A program made the position numbers and the translations under genes. A stretch of DNA of 35,890 bases from contig CAMYJP010000002.1 of assembly GCA_947258675.1 (NCBI GenBank), positions 1 through 35,890 on the forward strand. The letters run 5' to 3'. Shown in pieces: positions 15,760 to 24,685 of this stretch (position 1 is its first letter; every line of letters starts with the position of its first letter). The notes beneath the pieces are model-generated. The model worked only from the letters and a program-made list of their open reading frames with translations, made no database searches and was not told the origin of the DNA. This stretch comes from an uncultured Desulfobulbaceae bacterium. Lineage in GTDB: Bacteria; Desulfobacterota; Desulfobulbia; Desulfobulbales; BM004.

Positions 15760-16923
15760 TTAATCATTCAAACCATAAACTTCGCTGACGATACGAGTCA
15801 CTACTAATGACTCATTGAATTCGGTTACAGCTTTTTCTCGGGAAAAGCGGCCAAATCTTTCTCGGAGCAAGTCATCAGTCATTAAAATTTCCAGTTTCTC
15901 TATAAGTTTCTCGGAATTTTTTATGGGTATAAGGAATCCATTCTTCCCTTCATCTACCGTTTCGCGACAACCAGTATGAGCCGTAGTTATTATCGGCTTC
16001 CCCATAGATAATCCCTCAAGAAGTGTTCTTGGAACCCCTTCACGATAGTATGATGGTAAAACCATTATTTCAGAAATGCTTTCAAACACCTTGATATCAT
16101 AGCGAAATTTATCAATAATTATTAATCTTTCCATTTTATTAGAAGAAATAAATGATTCAGGTACTGAATCCGGACTTCCCGGATCTTTGGGACAAACTAG
16201 CAAAAAGTACCAATCTGGGAATTTATCGTGCAATGTATTCGCAGCCTCAATAAATTCTCTAACACCTTTACTCCATATCATCCTGGCTGAGACCATCAAT
16301 ACACAATACTTTTCAAGGGGAATATTAAATTCTTGTCGCAAACCATCCATTTCCTTTTGGGAGACAGAATCTGGCTTAAAAACTTTTGTATTGATTCCGC
16401 CGCTTCGTATAACGACACCCTTTTTCTTGCTGATGAGTTTATTTTGAATGAAATACTCAAAATCATCAGAATTTTGAAACCATGTTTTATGGCTTATATG
16501 CATTGCGATACGGTATAAATAGTAAACTGGTCTCCGTATAAGAAAGGATTTAATATCACTATTATCTGAAAAGACATATCCGACCCCGGAGACTAAACAG
16601 ACTATTCTATTTATCCCGGCAAGTCTTGCGGAGATAGTACCATAAATATTAGGTTTTATAGTCATGTTGTGTACAATGTCGAATTGGTTTCTTACAAATA
16701 TTTTATACAATCGTAAAATTAAAATAAGGTCCTGCCAAGGGGAAAAAAAGCGTTCCATGTTGACATGAATAACCTTAGCACCTAATTTCTTGAGGTCTTC
16801 GGTGAAAGCTCCCGGAGGTATTATGGTATAAACCTCTAAACCTTTTTGTACCAAAGTTTGAATCAAGCCTCCTCTAAAATGGTACATAGAGAAAGCTTCG
16901 TTTAAAATTAATGCTATTTTCAT
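15760..16923 (-). CDS. Glycosyltransferase family 4, CapM/PglA-like
   Basis: About 387 aa from ATG 16923; GTG 16935 is in frame but has no better ribosome binding site. The N-terminal domain (MKIALILNEAFSMYHFRGGL) and HNMTIKPNIYGTISARLAG are typical of the CapM-like GT4 group in capsule loci. The donor domain shows VLMVSARMIWSKGVREFIEAA and YREGVPRTLLEGLSMGKPIITT, with the E-x7-E acid pair, then GCRETVDEGKNGFLI. It should extend the lipid-linked oligosaccharide on the cytoplasmic side. Donor not predictable. It lies 68 nt after the small P-loop kinase gene. Confidence 0.91.
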   Translation of the reverse strand: MKIALILNEAFSMYHFRGGLIQTLVQKGLEVYTIIPPGAFTEDLKKLGAKVIHVNMERFFSPWQDLILILRLYKIFVRNQFDIVHNMTIKPNIYGTISARLAGINRIVCLVSGVGYVFSDNSDIKSFLIRRPVYYLYRIAMHISHKTWFQNSDDFEYFIQNKLISKKKGVVIRSGGINTKVFKPDSVSQKEMDGLRQEFNIPLEKYCVLMVSARMIWSKGVREFIEAANTLHDKFPDWYFLLVCPKDPGSPDSVPESFISSNKMERLIIIDKFRYDIKVFESISEIMVLPSYYREGVPRTLLEGLSMGKPIITTAHTGCRETVDEGKNGFLIPIKNSEKLIEKLEILMTDDLLRERFGRFSREKAVTEFNESLVVTRIVSEVYGLND

Positions 16924-16991
16924 AATAACTGCCACTGCAAAAGAAATGGGATGTTTTTATAGCTACTTGGTCTAAATAAATTACCATTTTT

Positions 16992-17678
16992 CTACCCAAA
17001 ACGAAGCGTATTATTTAAAATGTATGTAGAAATAAAATTGGCAATATTTTGGGTTTTTTGAGGTGCGCTATCAGCATTGTCTACAACTAAAAGTCTTTCT
17101 TTTATCACATCCATTTTGGTAAGAAATTCAAAAGATGCAATGGCATTTGCAATAAATGTTCTTATGTCAGTTTCATTATTTCCAACACGTCGATGACCTC
17201 TACCAATCGTTCGCGAAACGATCACTTCAAAGGGGGCTCTAACATAAACAAGCAAATCTGGCTTAGGTATGCAATGAGCAAATTTAATAATATCTGTATC
17301 TTTTGGAACTGAATTTACATGGACAAACAAATTGTGCATGGCATGAACTGTGCCTTCATCCCAAACTATAACCTGTCTATCCAAACATGTTTTCAACATG
17401 TGATATGTTCCGATTTTTTTTGAAAAGTTTCGGTAAATGTTAAACGCACTAAATTTAGTATCTGCGTCGCGCATTAATGACTGGATCGTTACGCGACAAA
17501 ATTCAAAATGACAAATAGCAAACCATAAAAACCAAGGAAAGACAATAAGGTCGAATCTGAATTTTCCGCCGACATCAATCAGTTTTGCATTAACATTGGA
17601 TGATAGAAGGTTTTTTTGGACCAGATTTGAAATTGTCGTCTTTCCTGCTCCAGTGCATCCGGTAATTTCTATTAGCAT
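16992..17678 (-). CDS. Small P-loop kinase-like protein, function unknown
   Basis: 228 aa. Walker A GCTGAGKTT lies at residues 7-15. DEGTVHAMHNL (about 107-117) is a Walker-B/DR-like position as in nucleoside or thymidylate kinases. PDLLVYVRAPFEVIVSRTIGRGHRR (summarised: residues 140-164) looks like the Asp-x-x-hydrophobic strand plus an Arg-rich LID. The fold is therefore a deoxynucleoside/thymidylate-kinase-like transferase, but no substrate-specific motif is recognisable. A hydrophobic patch (about 44-58) is unusual for a soluble kinase and may be membrane-facing. It directly follows (44 nt) a larger gene whose C-terminal half is also kinase-like, so the two may work on the same substrate, for instance a sugar or lipid phosphate. 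Confidence 0.8.
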   Translation of the reverse strand: MLIEITGCTGAGKTTISNLVQKNLLSSNVNAKLIDVGGKFRFDLIVFPWFLWFAICHFEFCRVTIQSLMRDADTKFSAFNIYRNFSKKIGTYHMLKTCLDRQVIVWDEGTVHAMHNLFVHVNSVPKDTDIIKFAHCIPKPDLLVYVRAPFEVIVSRTIGRGHRRVGNNETDIRTFIANAIASFEFLTKMDVIKERLLVVDNADSAPQKTQNIANFISTYILNNTLRFG

Positions 17679-17722
17679 TTAAGGTTCTTTACTTAATATT
17701 TTTCCACATGATATTTACTACA

Positions 17723-19252
17723 TCAAAGGTGTTTCCAAACGAAAGCCTGGATATCCTTGATGGTTTTTTCCAAGGATTGATTGGTGGAATTTCGATACAC
17801 TATGGGGCGTTTGAATACGGGCTGGTTTTTCATCCGGTGTTTGAAACGCACATAACTCGGATCCTTGAATCCCTTCTTGTCCCGCTCCAGATCCCTTTTG
17901 ACCGCCACGTCTTCTGGAACCGTTAACTGAAAGACCAAATCCGGCGATGGTATCCGCTGATAAATTCTTTTCTCCCATTTCATGAAAAGTTTCTTTATCT
18001 TGGATCGCTCTCTATCAATCGTTTCCTCAGTAAAAGTCGGACCGTCCACAGCACCAACAATTTCTGAAGGATACCGATCCGATATGACGATTCGACCACT
18101 TCCAACCAGTCTAAAAGAGCGCTTCAGCAGCACTTTTCTGTCATGGGCCAGCATCACTCTCCTGAGGACATACAGTAGTGAATACCTGCATTCTTCCCCC
18201 TCCTCCAACCGCATCTCGACATTCGTGGAGCGTTGGTTTGCCATGAGTTTCCGAACCAATGGTAGCATGAGATTGGGTAGTATGGTCAACCAGGTGGAAG
18301 GGGGTTTTCCGGCGTGGATATACTGCACAGCTAAATCTGAACCCAACCATTCCAAGCAGATATGCCTGGACAGTGTCGTCTTTCCCGTTGCCTGAGGACC
18401 AACAAAAGCGATAATGGTTCCCCCAGAAGCGAGAATTTTGCTCTTTTGCTTAAGAAAATATTTCCAGAATAACATTTGCGATATCGCCCAGCCACTGCGC
18501 AGGGCAGACCCGATGGGTGTGAAACGTCGGTACTTGCCGAGAAACCTGGACATCTTCCAACCCAGGCGAATGCGCAAAAGAATCCTCTCCCTTTTCGGAA
18601 TCCATTCCAGGGCCTGTTGGAAGTCCCTTTCGTCGATTTCGGGAAAATGTTCTCTAAGCAGGGTCAGGGCAGTCTGAGTATACTTCCATGGTTCAAGCCA
18701 TTTAAACTCCTCCAGAACCGATTTATAGTCTCGAACCTGTAAAACCAAATCAGGAAATGAAGCGTGCTTGATCATAGTCCGCAGAACAAAGACTATAAGT
18801 TCGGCTTCTTTTGTGGGTATAGGAACGTTTCCTCCAACCATACGGATGTTGTCAAGAAGAAGCCTTCCAAAAGGAAGGGTGAAGCTTTTTAAGAGACTAT
18901 CTCCGGTGTGAATACGAAAAAAAGTATGTACGTGAATAATCCGGCCGCTATCTTGTTCAAAGTTCAAAAAATGCTGAACCCCGGGTGGTGAAGTACTGAT
19001 AAGGCTAATGGCCTGCTTGAAGCCGAGTTGAGTCATAATTCGGATAAAAGAACCTGAATCTTCGCGAGCAACAAAAAGATCAATATCATCTTCACAAATG
19101 AGGGCGTACTTCAAGCGATAATTACTCTTCCAATGACAGTATCGTATACCTTCCTGGTTCAATCGTTCGAAGAGCAATTGAATAGTTTCGAATGGATTGA
19201 TGTCATCTAAACACCATTCAGGTTCCTCATCTCTATTGATAGTGTCAATCAT
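17723..19252 (-). CDS. Two-domain protein: NTP_transf_5-like nucleotidyltransferase fused to thymidylate-kinase-like domain
   Basis: 509 aa, ATG start. The N-terminal half (about 25-200) carries IRYCHWKSNYRLKYAL and EDDIDLFVA (54-62), the pattern of the NTP_transf_5 family of putative nucleotidyltransferases, where the two Asp are the expected metal ligands. The C-terminal half (about 278-509) is a P-loop kinase: Walker A GPQATGKTT (285-293), SDRYPS (391-396) like the thymidylate kinase DR motif, PDLVFQLTVPEDVAVKRDLERD (about 437-458) as the LID region. Both active sites look complete. The biochemical role is unknown; activation of a sugar by phosphorylation and nucleotidyl transfer, or phosphorylation of a glycan, are possible. 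It lies between a Wzy-like gene and a second P-loop kinase. Confidence 0.85.
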   Translation of the reverse strand: MIDTINRDEEPEWCLDDINPFETIQLLFERLNQEGIRYCHWKSNYRLKYALICEDDIDLFVAREDSGSFIRIMTQLGFKQAISLISTSPPGVQHFLNFEQDSGRIIHVHTFFRIHTGDSLLKSFTLPFGRLLLDNIRMVGGNVPIPTKEAELIVFVLRTMIKHASFPDLVLQVRDYKSVLEEFKWLEPWKYTQTALTLLREHFPEIDERDFQQALEWIPKRERILLRIRLGWKMSRFLGKYRRFTPIGSALRSGWAISQMLFWKYFLKQKSKILASGGTIIAFVGPQATGKTTLSRHICLEWLGSDLAVQYIHAGKPPSTWLTILPNLMLPLVRKLMANQRSTNVEMRLEEGEECRYSLLYVLRRVMLAHDRKVLLKRSFRLVGSGRIVISDRYPSEIVGAVDGPTFTEETIDRERSKIKKLFMKWEKRIYQRIPSPDLVFQLTVPEDVAVKRDLERDKKGFKDPSYVRFKHRMKNQPVFKRPIVYRNSTNQSLEKTIKDIQAFVWKHL

Positions 19253-19296
19253 AATCTATAGCTAACCAATCGATACCTATAGTATTCTTTTTTTGC

Positions 19297-20589
19297 TTAT
19301 GATTTCTGACGTTGTAAATGTGAAAGTTGAAATATTGCTTCAAAGGCGATAAAACTTAGTAACCACAACAATCGCATTCTTAAAGCATAGTGGGATATTC
19401 CATAAACTGACTGACCAAATACTGCAGCCATAAGAGGGTAATGAAGGATTAATAATCTCTTATTTCCTATGATATTAAAAATTTTATAAAGATAAACAAA
19501 AGGCAATAATAAAAAGATTGATATAATTAAAAACATTCCTCCGATGCCAGTCTCTGCCAATGATCCGAAATAGATGTTATGCGTTTCCTGACCAACAAGA
19601 GATTTGCAAGCAGATAATCCTGCACCGAATATTGGATTTTCTTCAACTAAAATTACTAAAGTGTTGTGAATCTCTTCTCTTCCCGCGGGAATCAAAATAC
19701 TGTCTCCAGCTAAAACATATGAAAAGATAGACATTGAACGCACAAAAGCAGCCTTTTTTTCTAAAATAAAAGCAGATAAACTATATCCTAGACAAATAAA
19801 GAGTAAAATTACAACAAAGCCGAAAGCTTTTGCTTTCAACGGACTCAACCAAAAGCCTAAAAGGCACATAGCAACAATTTCCATGCAAATTACTGCAAAG
19901 CCCGTTCTTGAACCTGTTCCCAACGCTACAACAATAAATAGATATGAAATTAATGATAAATATACCCACCTTGGTTGATTCGATTTTTTCGACCATGTGT
20001 AATTAACAACAACTATAGGAAAAGTGGATATTAAAAATCCCGACAATTGGCTGGACGTATTAAGGGGAAAATGAAGTTTCCCGCTGCCTGTCATCCATGA
20101 TAACTCAAAAATTTGCACAATATCCGTAAAATTGATGATAAGAAAAGCAAAATTTATCAGAGCAACAAAAAGACCAATACAAGCAATATATTTAAGTATC
20201 TTGGATAGAAAATTATCTCCATATAACGCATAACCAATAAACACAACGGCTATAGCATAAAATGGTGCATAAGCATGCTTAATATATTCAAAGAAGAAAT
20301 AGTTTTTTTGATAATTAAATCCACCTATTCCTATTAGTAAAATATACAAAAGAAGAAAAAGAAAAGCGGAATTTTTTCTATGCCAAACTGGATAACAGTT
20401 TTTACCAATTATTGATGTCCTAGAAAGTAATACGATAATAGTCAAAAACAAAAACAGATCTGTTAAGATAATTCCATAATAATATATTTGAAATAATGGG
20501 ATACTCAAGATAGTTAATGAAAATAATAATCGACGAAGCCTTTTTTGATTTAAGTTGTAAAAAATATTCTGGATTTGTTTTTTTGCCAT
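19297..20589 (-). CDS. O-antigen polymerase/ligase (Wzy_C family), copy 2
   Basis: About 430 aa from ATG 20589 (GTG 20592 is one codon longer). Roughly eleven hydrophobic segments. The family core is visible: LGTGSRTGFAVICMEIV, then the periplasmic loop with AGREEIHNTLVILVEENPIFGAGLS and QETHNIYFGSLAETGIGGMF, equivalent to the R...H pair of Wzy_C proteins. It is only distantly similar to the copy at 5823-7112, so this is not a recent duplication. One may polymerise while the other ligates, or each may serve a separate glycan. It follows the Wzx gene by 54 nt. Confidence 0.88.
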   Translation of the reverse strand: MAKKQIQNIFYNLNQKRLRRLLFSLTILSIPLFQIYYYGIILTDLFLFLTIIVLLSRTSIIGKNCYPVWHRKNSAFLFLLLYILLIGIGGFNYQKNYFFFEYIKHAYAPFYAIAVVFIGYALYGDNFLSKILKYIACIGLFVALINFAFLIINFTDIVQIFELSWMTGSGKLHFPLNTSSQLSGFLISTFPIVVVNYTWSKKSNQPRWVYLSLISYLFIVVALGTGSRTGFAVICMEIVAMCLLGFWLSPLKAKAFGFVVILLFICLGYSLSAFILEKKAAFVRSMSIFSYVLAGDSILIPAGREEIHNTLVILVEENPIFGAGLSACKSLVGQETHNIYFGSLAETGIGGMFLIISIFLLLPFVYLYKIFNIIGNKRLLILHYPLMAAVFGQSVYGISHYALRMRLLWLLSFIAFEAIFQLSHLQRQKS

Positions 20590-20643
20590 CACACTTTAAA
20601 TCATTTTTAATTTCACACAGGCTTTCATTTAGAAAAATTAATT

Positions 20644-22302
20644 TTAACTCACATTCATAGGGTCTACTGAAAATCGTCTATAAATTGGTCTCAAAAGACA
20701 CCTTAATGGGCCAAAACGTTTGATATCAATGTTTGATAAGGCCCATTCGATACTAGATCCGAACCTGCTTTTTGGCAATACAAAAAACGATATAATTAAT
20801 CCAGCAAGTCCTCCAGCCAAGCTGACTGAAAGAACATACCATGGCGGCATTTCAAACAACCTGAGTAAATTTAAAGGGATCAATGTCAAGATGGTAACAC
20901 ACCCGGACACCCATACAGCTGGTAAGTGACTACGCATAAACACTGTCCATGATACCTTAAGAAGACTTAAACTCAGATGGGACATGATCAAGAAATTTAT
21001 AAAGACAGAGATCACAACGGCTACCGCTACACCAGAAAGGCCCCAAGTAGTTCCTGTAATCGTGCCAAGCACCACAAGAGTTGCGTAGATTCCTTGTCTC
21101 CAAGCACGGCGATAGACAGCACCTAGTGCCCTAGCCAGAGAATCACTGATCTTATAGCCTGTTCGAAAAAGAACACCCAATGCGAGAATCTGGAGTACAG
21201 GTACTGAGTCAGTCCATTTATGGCCAAACAATGTGCCTATGATTTCAGGAGCCGTAAAAAACATAACCACACTAGTCGGCAGAGCAATCATCGACGTGAT
21301 CTCAACTGCGCGAAGATATACCCTTCTCAAACGCTCTGTTTCAATTTGTATTTCTGCCATAGCAGGAAAGAGGACCTTATCCAACACCTGGGCAAAGTAG
21401 GTAGCAGGCAAGGTCATAAGTTGATAGGCACGAATATAAAGCCCAAGGGCATCTGCTCCGAGAATTCGTCCAACAACAAAGTTGTCACCTTGCAAAGCAG
21501 CAAAATTGAATATCCGTGCCAGAGTAAATCCCCCTCCAAAACTTAATAGATCTCTGAGTTCAGAGAAAGAAAATAGAAACAAGAAAGAATGATGGGAGAA
21601 AAACAAAACAATGATAACATAGAAAACATGTTGGACAAAAACGGCTATGACAAGGGACCAAACCCCTTTTCCCATAAGAGCCATCGAAATACCAACACAA
21701 CCATAGCCGACCGCAAAAGAAAGAACTTCAACGATCATCAGCTCTTTGAAACGCAAGTATCGCCTTAACAAGGCTTCTGCAACGAATCCAAAACTTCTGA
21801 TCACAAATGTAATACTGATTATTCTTAGTACATTTGTCACAGCTTCATTTTTAAAGAAACTTGCAATTATTGGAGCAGAAAACCAAAGAAAAACAAATAT
21901 AATAATACCGAAGACTATTGAAAGGGTAAAACCAGACCGGATATGTCTAGCAGTCAGCTCTCTTCGCTGGATAATGGCCGGTCCAATTCCCAATTGTGAA
22001 ATAAGTTCCGCCAAGCCTATGAAAATTAGCGCTATACTCAACAGTCCAAAATCTGTCGGCAAGAGAAGACGTGCAAGTATCGCAATTACCCCTAATTGTA
22101 AAATTGCCTGCAATAAAACTGATATATAAGACCACTTTAAACCAGAGAGGGTTCTTTTCATTAAGCTCGATCTACTGCTATGTATAGGGGTTCGATTATG
22201 GGTTTCACTGGTTGCAAATTTAAATAAGCTGTATTTTCGCGTTTTCACAGTGATACCTTTAATTAACTGCTTACTTATTTCCGTAAATCTTTTTAATATC
22301 AT
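20644..22302 (-). CDS. Wzx-type polysaccharide flippase (MOP superfamily)
   Basis: Up to 552 aa with about 12-14 membrane helices. The conserved N-terminal region TLSGLKWSYISVLLQAILQ, LARLLLPTDFGLLSIALIF and ISQLGIGPAIIQR is that of WzxC/TuaB-like exporters (Polysacc_synt_3). It flips undecaprenyl-diphosphate-linked repeat units to the periplasm. The family normally starts a few residues before TLSGLKW, so ATG 22161 (codon 48) may be the true start, giving 505 aa; the 47 extra residues from ATG 22302 look non-homologous and no Shine-Dalgarno favours either. The next gene downstream is Wzy-like, the normal partner. Confidence 0.9.
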   Translation of the reverse strand: MILKRFTEISKQLIKGITVKTRKYSLFKFATSETHNRTPIHSSRSSLMKRTLSGLKWSYISVLLQAILQLGVIAILARLLLPTDFGLLSIALIFIGLAELISQLGIGPAIIQRRELTARHIRSGFTLSIVFGIIIFVFLWFSAPIIASFFKNEAVTNVLRIISITFVIRSFGFVAEALLRRYLRFKELMIVEVLSFAVGYGCVGISMALMGKGVWSLVIAVFVQHVFYVIIVLFFSHHSFLFLFSFSELRDLLSFGGGFTLARIFNFAALQGDNFVVGRILGADALGLYIRAYQLMTLPATYFAQVLDKVLFPAMAEIQIETERLRRVYLRAVEITSMIALPTSVVMFFTAPEIIGTLFGHKWTDSVPVLQILALGVLFRTGYKISDSLARALGAVYRRAWRQGIYATLVVLGTITGTTWGLSGVAVAVVISVFINFLIMSHLSLSLLKVSWTVFMRSHLPAVWVSGCVTILTLIPLNLLRLFEMPPWYVLSVSLAGGLAGLIISFFVLPKSRFGSSIEWALSNIDIKRFGPLRCLLRPIYRRFSVDPMNVS

Positions 22303-22430
22303 GTAAACTCAAAATCGGAAGCTCAAACTACTATAAAAAATCGTGAGAAAAAAATAGTCTCAGATATATTAAATCCAACCACTCTGAGAGAGTTTCAAAT
22401 AGTAACTTTGAAAACCGGATTTTATGCACT

Positions 22431-24632
22431 TCAGCTATTTGAATTGATTGTGATCCCATCAGCAAGCGGGTACATTCCAATATATTGAATTATCGGATCT
22501 TTTATCATAACTTTGCCTTTACCTCTAATTTTTAAAAGATTCAATCTAAGGCTTAAAGCATCGGGATGAATCTCCGGTGGAATTAAAACAAGCACCTCGT
22601 AATTTTTCCATTTCATAGGTACAGATAAAACGTTATTCCCATCACTAAATATTTTATTGCCGTAAAGTTTTGCCCTCCATTCACCAATAGTTATCTTGAA
22701 GTCTTTATCGTACGCTTCATAGTAAATCATACCCTTTAAGAGATAGACACTGCCCGGGAACACCTTTAAAAAGTAGCTAAGTGTATTTGTCTTGCTTTTT
22801 AAATTCTCTAATATTAAATGAGCGTTACTATTTGATGTTTTAGCGGAGTTATCGATGCTATTTACTGATTTGAGCCACTCGGGAAATTTTACCGGGAACG
22901 TAAGTTCGATAGGTTGACCATCAGGACTGATATTCCCAAAAGCCTTTTCCGCCGGTACATCTCCTTTCTTGACACCGTTTCTCAAATCTACCAATATGTT
23001 TCGATGACACTGGATGGTTCGATATTTTCCAAAATCAAAGAGAGTATTTTTATAACCTGATATCATTAAAAAGTTGGCTTGGAGCGAGTCGGCCCATGAA
23101 ATTAATTTACTTCCCCTTGTTGTCGGGAGGTAATTTTTATCTTTAACCATTTTCTTTAAGTGTTGAATTTCCATCGAGGTGTGATACCAATCAATCGCTT
23201 TTTTCGGGTTGCCATACAGCAATGTTCCACCATCTTTGTAACAGTACAGTAATGGCCTTTTCGCATCATATCTTATGCTCAATGCTGAGGTGCTACCTGG
23301 AAAATGGCAGATAGTTTCACCCTTAACCGTTGTTGCTTTGACGAGCAAATCAACAAAATTGGAACCATACGTCACGGGCCGCAAATACATCTCGCCTCGG
23401 GTAAAGCCCTGAAATACTGGATAGACAGATTTAGGAAAATATAATGTGCTGATCCATAATGTAACAAAAATATATACAGCAGCAGCAAAAAGGTTTTTAT
23501 GAAATATCTTATATAAATAATTTTTTTCGAAGTACCTATAGGACAGAAGAAAAATCGTGTAAAAAATAAAAGGAAAAAACATATAACTTCTAGCAAAGTC
23601 ATAGGAATACGGAAGTTTCTTGAAGAATTCGCAAACTATATTTTGAATTATTGGAATTGCACTTCCAATAAACAAGAAATTTAAACACCATAGAATACAA
23701 ACTTTCAATTCAAAAAATAAGCTATTTTTCCTTTTTAAATAAATGACCGCTGCGATCGATAGAATAGAGATGATTTTAAGTAAAATTGGATATTCCAACC
23801 ACACTTTAAGCGGATAGTATAAGGGTCTAAAAGCCAGGTCATTGACACGATATTTAGCGATGTTATACAGTAATTCATAAGTGTCGCCATTTCCGAACGA
23901 GTCCACATACCTTGTTGAAAAAATTATGATGTACGGTGTAATAGCTAAGAAAATAACCGCAAGGGATTGCAGTTGCCTTGAAATTAACGAACCTGGCGAT
24001 TTATCAAGGTTTAAAATCCAATCTGTTGTCCAAATTGCAAATATCCAAAACACAGCGCTGGGTGGATGGATATATACGCTCAGACTTAAAATGAGATAGT
24101 AGTATAGATGACCCCGCTTTTTTTCTCTTAATTTCCAGCCTGCCCACAAAAGCATAGGCAATAAGCTTATGAAAAGTACAAAGGGCCTAGTCTGGTTCAG
24201 TGGCATTCCCCAGCCCCCGCCCCATGAAGCCGGTATAAAAGCAAGATTCATCAAGAGAAAAAGAATACCAAATTTCCTTCCACCGATAAAATCCCGGCCA
24301 AATAGGTAGCACCCCAATCCATAAAAAAACATACTGACATCTATTTGGCTCCAGAACGCCAATGCGTAGTTACCATTAAATAATTTGGATAACCACCTGA
24401 TAAGTTGAACGTAGAGGGGGATATACCATGAGTAGTTTTTTGAATCTGATAAAACCGGATCTTTCGAAAAAAAAGTTTCATAATCTTTTCCGGCTGCAAA
24501 TATTGCTATATTCGCAGGATCGCTGGCCAGATAATTTAATCTTGGTAGGGTTGCCAACCGGTGAAAAAAAATTGAGGCGATTATTAAAGTTATGGGAAGT
24601 AATTTTTTCAAACGACCGATTTTTTCCTGCAA
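22431..24632 (-). CDS. Large membrane protein with extracytoplasmic C-terminal domain, possible GT-C glycosyltransferase
   Basis: 733 aa. The first about 430 residues form some ten hydrophobic helices. The first periplasmic loop contains SDPAN and a following KDY, and GGWGMPLNQTRPF and YIHPPSA appear in later loops, a layout like GT-C (PMT/ArnT-type) glycosyltransferases, but no family signature is decisive. The last about 300 residues are soluble and include a beta-rich C-terminal segment with a carbohydrate-binding-like look. The frame can only start at TTG 24632 (no Shine-Dalgarno); an in-frame TGA lies at 24654-24656. It overlaps nothing and sits 53 nt after the AsnB-like gene. I do not recognise its specific family. 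Confidence 0.75.
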   Translation of the reverse strand: MQEKIGRLKKLLPITLIIASIFFHRLATLPRLNYLASDPANIAIFAAGKDYETFFSKDPVLSDSKNYSWYIPLYVQLIRWLSKLFNGNYALAFWSQIDVSMFFYGLGCYLFGRDFIGGRKFGILFLLMNLAFIPASWGGGWGMPLNQTRPFVLFISLLPMLLWAGWKLREKKRGHLYYYLILSLSVYIHPPSAVFWIFAIWTTDWILNLDKSPGSLISRQLQSLAVIFLAITPYIIIFSTRYVDSFGNGDTYELLYNIAKYRVNDLAFRPLYYPLKVWLEYPILLKIISILSIAAVIYLKRKNSLFFELKVCILWCLNFLFIGSAIPIIQNIVCEFFKKLPYSYDFARSYMFFPFIFYTIFLLSYRYFEKNYLYKIFHKNLFAAAVYIFVTLWISTLYFPKSVYPVFQGFTRGEMYLRPVTYGSNFVDLLVKATTVKGETICHFPGSTSALSIRYDAKRPLLYCYKDGGTLLYGNPKKAIDWYHTSMEIQHLKKMVKDKNYLPTTRGSKLISWADSLQANFLMISGYKNTLFDFGKYRTIQCHRNILVDLRNGVKKGDVPAEKAFGNISPDGQPIELTFPVKFPEWLKSVNSIDNSAKTSNSNAHLILENLKSKTNTLSYFLKVFPGSVYLLKGMIYYEAYDKDFKITIGEWRAKLYGNKIFSDGNNVLSVPMKWKNYEVLVLIPPEIHPDALSLRLNLLKIRGKGKVMIKDPIIQYIGMYPLADGITINSNS

Positions 24633-24685
24633 ATGCTTAATATATTGCGTTATTCATCCTTTTGGACAAATACTTAAAACTTGAG

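Noticed and set aside
17982..18395. 137-codon plus-strand ORF
   Set aside because: It is antisense to the nucleotidyltransferase-kinase fusion, whose motifs are clear; plus-strand frames across the window are shadows.
21746..22129. 127-codon plus-strand ORF
   Set aside because: Antisense to the Wzx gene, with low-complexity Lys/Ile-rich content.
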